From positions 3,658,001 through 3,722,000 of the forward strand of contig JAUFSD010000001.1 of the NCBI GenBank assembly GCA_033030425.1: a DNA stretch of 64,000 nt, given 5' to 3'. The position numbers were made by a program, and so were the translations under genes. A model generated the notes under the pieces. It saw only the letters and a list, made by a program, of their open reading frames with translations. It searched no databases and was not told where the DNA came from. The stretch comes from Verpa conica. Its lineage: Eukaryota; Ascomycota; Pezizomycetes; Pezizales; Morchellaceae. Positions 10,624 to 22,118 of this stretch are shown one piece after another. Within the stretch, counting starts at the first letter, position 1. Every line of letters begins with the position of its first letter.

Positions 10624-13600
10624 TTCCAGGAGGTTCAGGGTGCCTTTGATTAAGGTTCTACTATCCTAAATCAGGAATTGCAGTCGTTTTTTATTCTGTA
10701 CTCTTGGTTTATGTAGGACTACTCATACCTTACAGGTGGTGGATTTAGGAATATTCTAGCAACGGACGAGGTCACCTCTTGAGGATGTAGTGTTTTACAT
10801 TCATCTTTTCCATCACCTCACCTACCAACCCGCGAAAACAAGCAAACAAGCGGCAGATTGGAAAGAAGGAAATGCATGTAGTGGGGAAAAGACAAACTGA
10901 TAATAGACTTTAGCTTTCAACCAAAAGTGTAATTCCGCTAAAGCTCGAATAGGAGAATATAAAACAAGGGATAGGTGGGTGTGATCTCATGCGTATTTTA
11001 CACCCTCACGATCCATCAACCAAGGGTCTCGGTCATAGCCATATATGTAGCTATAGCTTTGTAAATAGCCATGTGCCTATATGACGCCACACCCTCCCGG
11101 GTGTCAGCGCGACGGAAATGGAGGGATATCGCGACGCGCGTGCGGCGGCGTTCATCCTGTGACGAAAGCAGGGGCTATGCGCCATCAGGCACTTTGTGTA
11201 ATCCCTAATTGTGGGGGCGAGTGGTATTTGCAGGGCTATCTACGAATATATTGCGCAATTGTATCTATCGGTTATTACCCCGGGATCGATCGGTGTGTAT
11301 CGGATGTTTGTATCACGAGTGATAACAAATGACTAGGACTCGCGGGTCTTCACAGCGGGTACTCCCTTACACATCTCAGTGTATGTACTTTTCTAGAGCT
11401 CAAAAAAAAAATTACCTCAACTCATTCCGCCTAAAGGCCCCTCTAGGCAAGCGCCAACGTGTGAGCTAAGATTTACGTGTGCCTGCATTTTTATTCCACC
11501 TACCCGCTGCAGTGTCCCTCTGCTAATCTCAATATCGGCTTCTCGAACCAAAATATACAGAGGTTCTCGTTAAAAAATCATAAATATCTGAGTGGAACGC
11601 TATCTGATTTTCCTACTATTCTTGGCTCTCATATCAGTCTAATAGCGCCTAGATCACTGGGTTACGAGTGATCTCTGGTGATTTCTATATGCTGTATGCT
11701 GTCTTCCGTTGCAAGGATCATAAATAGGGAAACAGGATCTTTATTTATTCTTATATGAGGATATATGAACAACGATAACCTTAAAATTTCGCTTTGAAAT
11801 ATCCGTTACTTATTTCATGAGTATTATAATGCACTTACTACCTCTGTTTCGGCTAGCAAAATATTGAGTTGGATTCCAATCATCTTAAAGCCCCCTGAGC
11901 ACCACGACCTCCAGCCTGATCTTCCCAAACTGTTTATCGACCCCCCAAAGAGAGCTTTCCAATTAATCCATTTACATTATCCTTACAATGTCTAAAGTCC
12001 TATGGAGTATTGTAAGCAGTCCTCATACGAATGTTGCTTAAATGCGGGCCACATGTCTGCCAGATAGAAGACACAACCATCGAGCCTGAATACCTAGTAC
12101 CCCTAGCACCTAGCAATCTCAATGCCTACCAACGAAACCCTCTTTAACCCCAGGAGACAAGTCGCAACTACAAGGATAGCTAAGCCAATGTAACTTCTCC
12201 TAGGGTTTGTAATGTAAATTAAGCTAATAGATCCAGCCAGACTTTTATCTCCGCCCCCCCGTGGGTCCATAAGTACTACGGCTAGCAACCCCTTCAGACA
12301 ACAAAAACATCTAATTTCTATCCCTAGAACTACATTTACAGCTCCTATAATGATATCGTACTTTACCGGTTGCAATGATAGGAGTAACGCTATCAAAACT
12401 ATTGACGGGGGCATCGGAGTGAGATAACAGGATTAGCTATATTTCCCTGCGTGAAAAAAGTCTTTTCTCCCGGTAGGGGTGTGATCTGATTACCTCTTGT
12501 GTTGGCGTTATCCTGAGATACTTCGAGTCTCTTGGAAGCTTTAACAGCTCAAAAGTCTTACCTACTTCGACTAAGGTTCCGGGGAAAGCATACCGCTATC
12601 GCTCCGTTACCTACCTACAAACACTTGCTGTGTTTTTTGATACAAGGTAAGTACTGCAGCTTGATACAAGTTGGGGAGACTATGCTGAATGAAGATTAGG
12701 GAATCAAGAACTCTAGTACGTGGTGTGGAGTATGCTTGTATTTGTAAAACCACTTAAAGCAAAATGCTCAAGGGGTAAAGCTAGACTATAAATATAGAAA
12801 GATATCACCATATATAACTCAAATTTGTCATGATATTTATATTACACCTCCCATACAGGGCTTAACCCTACTAAACATACACTCAAGACATTTTTCTGGA
12901 CTAAAAACCAATAGTAGTGATAATTCCTGCTCCATCTGAACTCGCTATCCCTTTACCCCCGCCTACAATGTAACTATGGGTGGGTTTTTTTGGTGGGAAA
13001 GTGCCAAATAGGATGGGTTCTGCTGTAAGCGTTCCGTTAAACACAGGGCTGCTTCAACAGCTTTCACAGAATATCCCTACTTGCTGAAAGATAGAATCAG
13101 GCTTCAAGTCTGTTGTAGTGAAGGCCGATTTTAATGTTAATCCCTTGTACACCAGGCCTGATTTTATTTTAGCAAGTATAATTTTATAACCGCCACTCAA
13201 TTTTCTCAATAAAGTATAAAATATTTTGTTTTTTGGCATCATATGTTATCTTTTACTCTATTAGTTACTTCTAATAATTGATAAAGGTTCTACCAGTCAG
13301 AGTACTGTGTTATATTAAAGATTGCGTATACGCTTCAAGGCTGTGGTATACTTTATTTGATAGGATATAACGGAATTAGTGTATGTGAAAGGTAGCACCC
13401 CCTGGGATAAAATGGCATTGTTATATTAGACATCTGCCAAGAGAAATACAAAAATGAGCGACATTACAAATATGTTAACAAATTTTTGTCTATTGCTATC
13501 ATAACGCGCCCGAGCGAGCTAGCCGTATTAGTAGAGTTAGCTAATGTAATAAATAATGGGGTTCACTTCGGGTCCCCAATACGTAGTACTCACACGTTAC

Positions 13601-15564
13601 TGAATATAACCTTATTACGAGCCTATTGGCCCATAATTGTCTATTTAGTCAATAAGCCACTAATGACATCTATAGCTATGTATATAGTTAAGGATCATCA
13701 CGTTGTGCAAGGTCTATTCGCTATATACATCTCTCGCCTTACCACTCATTCCCAATAATCCCTCATTCATACACTCTCCTAATGCTACAATCACGTAAAA
13801 TACCTCAGAGGAGCGCTACCTCTTTGAGAGTATATACGTATAGGTCTTAATCGTAGATTGTCATTCGACGCTAGCCTGAGTTGGTTTTTTGAGGTAATAC
13901 TTCCTCCTGGTAAATGATATAAGCTATTGATAGCTTATTCGGACCATGTTAGCGTTCATAGACGGCTTACCACGAGGAAAGAATGGAACCTCAGCCATGA
14001 ATAAGCCACCAGCAGTAGGAATACTAAGAATCTGTTTAAAACAATTATTGAAACCTTGATTATAATTATAATATCAGTCTTTGAGTTTCAATATGGATGA
14101 GCATACGCTGTTTTGATGGTCACCACTACCTAGAGTTTGTGTTCTATCTTCATCTTCCTCAATAGACTTATTGCTTGAGATGGAAGGACAAAAAGTATCT
14201 GGCATCCTCGTACATTAAATCTACAAGGATGCATGCTCCAGTGGTAAGGCACTATTCGGGAAAGTCTCATAGTCAAAGCCTTTCGGGGTTGTCCTAAAAT
14301 CGATGAAAAGAGTCTCGTATAATCTCGGTACTAGGTTTAGTACTGTATATTTACAATAGTTTTTCCTCCCTTTATTCGCTAATAGTGTATCAAGCCCGTA
14401 AGGAAGGAAGGAAGGAAGAAATGGTAGATACCTCGAAAAGTCACTGAGGTTCAATTGCGCTTCACTGCAAATCAAGGGATTCTCTTTAACTATAGTTCTC
14501 AACTCGGCCCGATAAGTGCCTCTGCCCTCCCGGATAAAGTCCTCTAGGCTCATGTATGGCACGCGCAGTCTTAAATGTGACGCAAAATTTCAGCCGATAT
14601 TCCGGCTCTCACAGCAAGCCAAAAGACTAACAAAAAGATATGTGGCCTTGTATAGCATCAATAAAGCTCCATATTGTTTTGTTAAGCTTTGGCATGTGTA
14701 GTTGTTGTGGAATAAAACTTCATTTTTGGCTGTAGAAAGTGCCAAATGGAACCATTCCTAGAAATACTTAGACATGATGGATGCTACATATAGCCTAACA
14801 AGTAAGAAGGGGTATACTAGAGGAAAAACTCCACTGGGGTCATATATTGGTAGTGTTTGTTTTCTGTTGAGCATACACTTGAGCTTGTAGGATTTTTTTT
14901 TATTTTTTGCATGCCCAGATTATTGAAGTTTGGCTAAGATTTGGTGTGGGTTGCTGTTCCACACCCGAACTCGGCTAGCACATTTAAGTCTGCGCGCGCC
15001 ATATATGTCTCCTCTAAGGTGCCCTAAGCAGCTTCCCTCGTGCTTCCATATAACCGCCTTTGGGACCAGTGGGGTTGTAGGCTTATATAGCCATTACAAA
15101 GAACTTGGAGATTTATTCCTAATTCATGATTCTTTTATTTTCACTACTTTTTCGTTTTTAGGTGGCTGTTGTCGGTTGCATTTGATTTTAATATCTGCGG
15201 TTGCGCACTAAATAGGCCGTAAGCACCCTGTACTTGAGTCAAACTAAGTGTCGGTTATAGAGGGCTACTTGATAGCTCTTAGATAATAACCAACTTTCTA
15301 CGCCAGTATGTACAACCCCACTAAAAGATTCTTTTGAAAATACAATAAACAACAAATGACACCTAGGGTAACCTCTCCACCTCTCTACATCTGTCTCTAA
15401 ATCCTGAGGCGTCATCCTACCTATATAACTAAGGCCTCCTGGGACCCTAGACCTAGGAGGGCACATCTGGGTTTTATATTAGGGTTAGAGACCTGAGGAA
15501 TTATGTGAGGTTCCAAGAAAAAAGTACTTTCCCATCAATATTCATATCTATTCTTAGTTTCATA
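10624..15564. other. Gene-poor, TA-rich spacer
   Basis: About 4.9 kb without a convincing gene. Frames such as 11081-11332 (+) and 14221-14562 (-) show no domain. A GC-richer patch near 11080-11230 contrasts with its TA-rich surroundings. It contains a (GGAA)n run near 14400 and one copy of a dispersed 57-bp repeat at 14701. The high TA content would fit old repeats altered by RIP; I could not calculate an index. Confidence 0.5.
14701..14757 (+). repeat. Dispersed 57-bp repeat, copy A
   Basis: This aligns without gaps to 44694-44750, with 48 of 57 bases identical, starting at GTTGTTGTGGAATAAA. Most differences are transitions. A weaker match to the core (AAAGTGCCAAAT) lies near 13000. It is probably the remnant of a transposable element; the full element is not visible. 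Confidence 0.55.
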
Positions 15565-18500
15565 TTACTCGTCTTGAGCGCCGGCATTAGCACCGGCGTC
15601 GAGAAGCAGCTGCACAGCCTTCTTGTGGCCCTCTGAAGCCGCTGCTTGTAAAGCGGTTCCGTAGAACCCGCCCTGGGAGTTAACATCGGCACCGGCGTCG
15701 AGAAGCAGCTGCACAGCCTTCTCGTAGCCCCAGAAAGCCGCTGCTTGCAATGCGTTTCCGTATTCTCCCCCCTGAGAGTTGACATCGGCACCGGCGTCGA
15801 GAAGCGGTTGCACAACCTTCTCGTGGCCCTCTGAAGCCGCTGCTTGCAATGAGCGCCCGTATCCCCCCCTCTGGGAGTTGACATCGGCACCGGCGTCGAG
15901 AAGCGGTTGCACAACCTTCTCGTGGCCCTCTGAAGCCGCTGCTTGCAAAGCGGTTCCGTATCCCTCCCCCTGGGAGTTGACATCGGCACCGGCGCCGAGA
16001 AGCAGCTGCACAATCTTCTCGTGGCACTGTAAAGCCGCTGCTTGCAATGCGTTTCCGTATTCCCCCCCCTGGGAGTTGACATCGGCGCCGGCGTCGAGAA
16101 GCAGCTGCACAACCTTCTTGTGGCCCTCTGAAGCCGCTGCTTGCAATGCGTTTCCGTATTCCCCCCCCTGGGAGTTGACATCGGCACAGGCGTCGAGAAG
16201 CAGCTGTAAAGCCTTCTCGTTGCCCTGTAAAGCCGCTGCTTGCAATGCGTTTCGGTATCCCCCCCCCCTGGGAGTTGACATCGGCACCGGCGTCGAGAAG
16301 CAGCTGCACAACTTTCTCGTAGCCCCTGAAAGCCGCTAGTTGCAATGCGCCCCCGTATCCCCCCGCCTGAGAGTTGACATCGGCACCGGCGTCGAGAAGC
16401 AGCTGCACAACCTTCTCGTTGCCATTGACAGTCGCTGCAATGAGGGCGTCCCTAAAGATTGCCTTTTTTTTAATGTCTACTTCCTTCTCTACGACGGCCA
16501 GGAAGTATTTTGCATAAGCAAATGTACCAATATAGCATGCCATGCTTAGCGGATCAGATCTAAAATTGGTAGCCGCTCCCCATCTATCCATTAGATCAAG
16601 ATTTTCTGACCAACTCAGAAAATTCTTTCTTCTAGGCCACTGAAATTGCGCCATCTGTACTCTCTCTTCGCAAATATCAGCAAGAGGTGCGTGTTTTATG
16701 CAATTGATCGTTGAGTACTTCAGGAAAGGTGGTGTTATTGGCAGTGGTGAGGTGGTGTCGAATTCGGGAAACGCAAGGAATCTAAAGCAAACCTCAGCCA
16801 AGTGGGTATGGGCTTTTGATGAGATGAACAAGGGTGTTGGTAGTGTAGCAGTTGTTGATTCTGGAACATTCTTCTGCAATAGAAAGTCCTTTACTGATTG
16901 GTGGATGAGTTGTACAAATCGGTTCTTGTCTATACCATTCACCTCGCTATTACTCAAGTCTCTATCATCCATCTCACCCCTTTGATCTGATTTTCTGGTC
17001 TGTATTTTGATTTCTAGTAATCCGCCAGAGTACTTGTGTATTCGTGCTTCTATTAGACCGATCGGGACAGCGGTCTTCGGATCTTCCATTGAATTGAGAT
17101 CGGGCGGAGGTGATTCGGAACCTAGGGAAATAGCATACCGAAAGTCTGCAGCTGACAGAGGCGTTTTCGCGAAAAGCACCCACTCAAACATTCTCCGAGC
17201 TTCGCTATTACTGCTCATATCCAACCCTTCTAATATATGGTTATAGAAATCTACCAAATTCTCTGGTAGAGCATCGAGTGCCTCCCTTAGCTCTTGAGCA
17301 GTGCCGAAACGTGCCGTCCTCTTCAGCTCCTTAACAACAAGCTTTACCCAAAGAAATACCCCTTGTGATCGAGATATTGCCTTTTCAACGATATCCTCGA
17401 TTACTTTAGGGCGGGGGTCGCGAGAGGCAAGGTTTCCGAATTCGATATTTAAGTAGGATTTAATATCGTCACCGTTCAAATCTTCCATATTTATAGTAGG
17501 ATAAGTTTCAAGTAGGTGTTTCAGATCGATATCTGGGCGACTTGTGAGGAGGATTTGGGGATTTGATGGGTGTTTGGCAAGATCTTCGGTAACGAACTCG
17601 ATAAGAGTCTCTTTGCTGCCCTCTCCACATTCGTCAAAGGCATCTATCACCAGGCGAATAGCCCTGATCCTAGAATCACCAAGCATTGAAACCAAGGACT
17701 TTCGAAGGGAGTTGAGAGAAGGTAGTTGTTGCCCGGTGTTGTCTATCTTCCGCCTGGGAATAAGAATTGACAATTCTGGTACTTGTGTCACGATCTGGTG
17801 TAGAAGCGCCTGAAGGAAGCCTCGTTCAGACCTTTCGTCCTCACTACCCCGACCGTTGAAGAAAAAGCTGGCAGTTACTGTAGTGCCTTGTTGTTGCTGA
17901 GGTTTGCTGTTTCGTGGTATCACGTCGTCGATCAGATACTTTGCAAGGGTAGATTTTCCGGATCCAGGTTTTCCAGAAATCCAGACCACTTGTGATTTAT
18001 TTTTTATCCAGCCATTGATCACAGGATTTTCGTCTACCCATTGAAATGTTGACTTATGCGATTTTTCGATTGCTTCTTTTCGGTCTTCCGAGCCAGGTAA
18101 GTAGAGATGGTCTAGGCATTCTGTTGCGGTCGGTGATTAGTTAGAACGAAGTCAGGAGCTAGCCGTAATGGGAGAAATTAAAGTTTTTCATACTCTGTTG
18201 CTCAAGATTTATAACTTTCAACCGTTCTATCGAAGATCAAGATATTAGCCAGTCATCTTTGTGGATTTTTCCCGATGTTCGCGGTAATGGGTATATGTAT
18301 TAGAAATCAAAGTGCTTAGACCCTCACGGAATTTTCGAACCTTGATGAACACTCTGCTCCATACTACATATTTCTTTAACCACCAAAAGAAAGTCATGGT
18401 CCCTCTCATTTTCGAACTTATTCATTCCAATATGATCTGAGTTCAGCGCTATATTCGTAGTTCCAGGGAATCTACTGGCGTCTCCTTCGACTCCCTAGTA

Positions 18501-19702
18501 AGGTGACCCAAAATTAATCAAATATTGGCGCATGGAGGACCCTTGGAGCTTACTAGCAACAGTGGTATGCCAAATGCTCTGGACCTCAAGGTCTCAAAGA
18601 AATTGACAATATGACGCCCTCTATAACCTTTGAGAAACGAGTCATTTAGTTCCCTGAGTGAACTTTCCCCTGGCTTCAATGCTTCAAGTAGTTCCGTGCT
18701 AGATCCAAGCCAATAGGTGCTGTAGGAGAATACCATCCCAATAGTTGTGAGTCGAGACCCATCATGTGGTGCCCCAAGGAATATTGTACCAAGCGTCGCC
18801 GTTTTAAGATATTGGTATCTGGGATCCATATTCTCCTGACCCGCAGTAACTAGTGCCTAATTATATGTGCTTAGCTACATGGTCTAAGGGTATTTGGGGG
18901 GAGGATATAATAAGAGTCAATGTAAAAGTACTACATCAACCACATATTCCTAGTTCAAGTATCCAAGTGAGTACCTTTTTAATAATTATTCCACCAAAAC
19001 TATGACCAATGAATATGATCGGCCGCTCCTTTTCCTATACACGCAGATCGTAGAGTAGTTAGAATCAAACCACCCCGAAGCAGAACTTGAAGCCGGTATC
19101 AGTAAACTTACTTCAGGTGAGTCTCGGTAGATGTTTAAAGCGTCAAGAAGCTGCTGTCCACAAACCTCCACTGATTTGACGGGAGCATCGATGTTCCATG
19201 CAGAGTTATGATTGAAAGCCATAATACGGGCTCGGGGAAGTTTGGCAGGAAGAAGGTCTTTCAGCCACATGACCCCGCTTGCCTCGTGCTGCCAGGCCCA
19301 TTCTGGATTGGAGCCCAAACCATGAACTGCTACAACGCTAAAAGACTTGTAAGATAGTGGCTATATTCTCAGTAACAGTTCAACATACTCAACACTGATG
19401 TCCTGAACACTACTCGGTGGTTCTGGATGGTAGACAACAATGCCAGTCTTGACTTTAGGCTGGGGCTTGGCTCTTGCTAAGAGAATCTGTAAGGGTGAAA
19501 GGGCGATCGCAAATAGGTGAAGGATGATATATATCAGAAGCCCAATGCCCTGGACAGCTATAGATAGGTCCAATTCATCAAGGGTTATCCCCAGGCCCGC
19601 CGTAATTATCAAAAGGCTTCCAAGGAATCTTTGGTAAGAATCTCTTGCAAGAAACAAAATAGAAACGCCAAAGAGTAAAAGTGAGAGGTTCCATGAGGGC
19701 AT
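15565..19702 (-). pseudogene. NLR-like protein: TM leader, hydrolase, NACHT, ankyrin; frameshifted
   Basis: Six exons fit: 19702-19389, 19337-19112, 19034-18975, 18856-18554, 18494-18341 and 18120-15565. Exon 1 encodes three hydrophobic segments (about residues 5-17, 26-41 and 48-76). Next is an alpha/beta hydrolase of the type found at the N-terminus of fungal NLRs: VVAVHGLGSNPEWAW, nucleophile elbow GHSFGG, then FLGAPHDGS. The linker ECLDHLYLPGSEDR precedes NACHT, with Walker A GKPGSGKST and Walker B RLVIDAFDEC. Nine ankyrin-like units of 33 residues follow. A run of ten G (coding strand; 16259-16268) has one base too many, so the frame leaves the ankyrin tract and ends at 15680. With nine G the frame continues to 15565, and only then does the total of 1,203 residues divide correctly. 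Proteins of this class act in self/non-self and pathogen recognition. The break may be real, variable within the population or an assembly error. Confidence 0.85.
15580..16440 (-). repeat. Near-identical 99-bp ankyrin-coding repeats
   Basis: About eight full units and one partial unit of 99 bp code for ankyrin repeats with the core GADVNSQGGEYGNALQAAA. Neighbouring units share long identical stretches at DNA level, including synonymous sites; the units around 15785 and 15885 are almost the same. This indicates recent duplication or gene conversion. Each unit also carries a C-rich run (plus strand) of variable length at the same place. Confidence 0.88.
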
Positions 19703-22118
19703 TTTGGCGATCTTCCGTTTTGAAAACTAGTTTGTGGACAAGGCCGAAAATATTGAATAAAAGTCGGGTGTACCAGTCTTCTTATCCAGCCTCGTTGCTT
19801 GCACACTGCTGTGTCAGCCTATGATGGCAATAATGAATGGGGCTGCAGGATGAAAACTGGTCGAGTACCAATTATGGCCGGAAGATAGGCGCCGAGGAAA
19901 CCTCTCCAGTAATATTATCTGCTCAAGACAGCCTGCTGGACGTGTGGCCGTCCTATTGCTTCGTTGCTGTTTGGATGGTCGCATGCTCTCTCGGTTCCAC
20001 TGGCCTCGATTGACCCTGGGTGGCTCCGCGACTACTGCGGCTGATCAAGACTCCGACAAAGTGAACTGTATATTGAGAATACTCCATACTCTAGGTAGGT
20101 CACGATATTGGGTTAGGCCTGTTAGATGTTTGGGGGGTTGTTCCGGGGTACTTTATTTCTATGTTGGATAGGGTTTATGGGTGGGGGTTGCCAAGTGATA
20201 TCGTCCCTCACGCTGTGCTGGGTGCAACGCTAGTGGCTAGGGTTTCTAGACCCTCTGTTCCAGTCACATACATAACGCCATACATCCTTACCGGCCCTCC
20301 TGCCTTTTAGCTTGAGGTACTCTGGTATTGCCGAGTGGATAGGCTGTAGAACAATCGATAGTCGGGATCACCGATCCGAAAATTTAACTGATCAAGCTCT
20401 ACTGGTACAGGTCAATTCCGAGTCGCCCGATACATGTGACACTTTTATACACTTGTAATGTATTCACAGGCACCCCATACGACTCCCAGAGCACCAACAT
20501 CTTCTAGACACGCGGTTTTGAGCCAGTGATTAAAGCAAAGTTCAGGGCTCAATTGTAACGATCAGGCTAGTGTGGTTACCCTCTGGAGTTGGGTCGATCC
20601 TCTTCAAGAAGGGTTTTCTCTTCTAAGGCTTAGGCTTGGGACTTTTGGGAAATATTATAATCTTATATTATTATAGGATAATTTTACTATCTTAAGAGTA
20701 TCTTACAGCCGTTAGCACCCTTAGAAAATCTCACTTCAAGTTCACCAGAATAGTACTGGCACTCAAATACCTATGGAGGTGAAGGTGAGAGTACTGATTT
20801 ATCATTGATAACTCAATTTTAGAAAGGACAATAGATTAGCGTTGAGGAAGAGGGGGATGGATGAATGAATTAATCATAAGTACATAGAGCCCGGGAGAGG
20901 AGGGTAAAAATAAGGGAGAATACCTTTCTCCCCCAGGTCGGAATAATTAGCTAAGAAATTAATTTGACAATTGTCACACTAACTCATCAACTTCTATCAA
21001 AACTTCTATGAGAGTATGCTTTTCGGGAGTACTTTACCTATATATAGGGGAAATTTAGGATAGAAGCTGCACACGAGCCCAGAGACTTCAGGTAATTGCA
21101 ATTTTAGGCTTTCTACTCAACAAACGTAGGTAAGTATGACTTCTATAAATATAAAAGAAGTACTCTCACATTAGGCGCTCATAGATTTCTTAGACAAACT
21201 AGAGGATATACATAACCGTCAACCTGCTATAGTGGTACTTTAAAACGGGCCGCGGTAAAAGGGCAAAGCAAATAAGTAGTGCGGTAAGCCCTCCAACCTC
21301 TCTCTAGTATCTATATCAGCCCGACCCTGATAAGCTTCCCTTGGCTGAAAACTTAGCGTTACCATAACCGGTCAGCTGTCATTTAATACCACAAAGTACG
21401 TCGCCTACCATCAAAGCATTCGTTCGTACTAAAGCCGGCTATTTAATAGCCCAGTAATGAGCATAAACGTTGAGATAGACTGATATGCACACGATGTGCT
21501 GTTTATCCTTTTGTTGTAGCCAATTATGGGAAAGGCTAGAACGTAGATCACGGAAGATATTACCACCGGTGGTTATGCTTAGCTAGCCTAGCCGTGAGTT
21601 GACAGTGTGGTAATTAGAATTAAAGGTATCGGAATCGTTTATGGGGTAATCTTTTGAATTTAGTTGTTGCCGCACATGCCGTTACCAATAATTGTTCTAA
21701 TTAATGCAATAAGTGGTAGCCAATTAGACCTGTTAAGACCCTATAAGACACCGGGAAATATATTTGATTAGTATGTTGTCTATACACCTAGAAAGTAGAA
21801 TGTAATTAATAACGTTTCGAGGAATACCGTTATAGATGTAATCCCGAAAACCACTCTACTTTATTTCCGCGACGATAGTAAATCCACCCAATCCACCCGT
21901 ACTGTAGTCAAGAGAACCTCATCAAGGGGCGTCATATGCTTTAGTTACCTCAACACGAGTTATACTAAACGATACCTACCCATGTTGTTGATTTGTCAGG
22001 GGTACTACGGAGTTTATCATAAACCCGGTAAGCACCCAGTACATGTACAGTCCAGCGCCCATTCATTAGCCTGTAAGAGCTCTAATTGAGCTTTTATCAC
22101 AAACACCTCCGCCCCACT
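19703..22118. other. Gene-poor spacer
   Basis: No gene is supported over 2.4 kb. It holds one copy of the GAATGAAT-tailed repeat (20859-20893) and a 12-bp palindrome ACCACCGGTGGT near 21563. A D-arm-like string near 20326 is discussed under rejected items. Confidence 0.5.
20859..20893 (+). repeat. GAATGAAT / CATAAGTACAT repeat, single copy
   Basis: The motif ATGAATGAATTAATCATAAG, followed by TACATAGAGCCC, matches both arms of the inverted-repeat element at 45889-46053 and a third site at 23932. Confidence 0.6.

Noticed and set aside
15779..16339. Long plus-strand open frame (186 codons) over the ankyrin tract
   Set aside because: It is the antisense of the 99-bp repeats; the repeat structure keeps it open.
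20326..20400. A D-arm-like string (GCCGAGTGGATAGGC) suggesting a tRNA-Leu/Ser gene or SINE
   Set aside because: No matching acceptor stem, anticodon stem or credible T arm follows; at best a decayed Pol III element.
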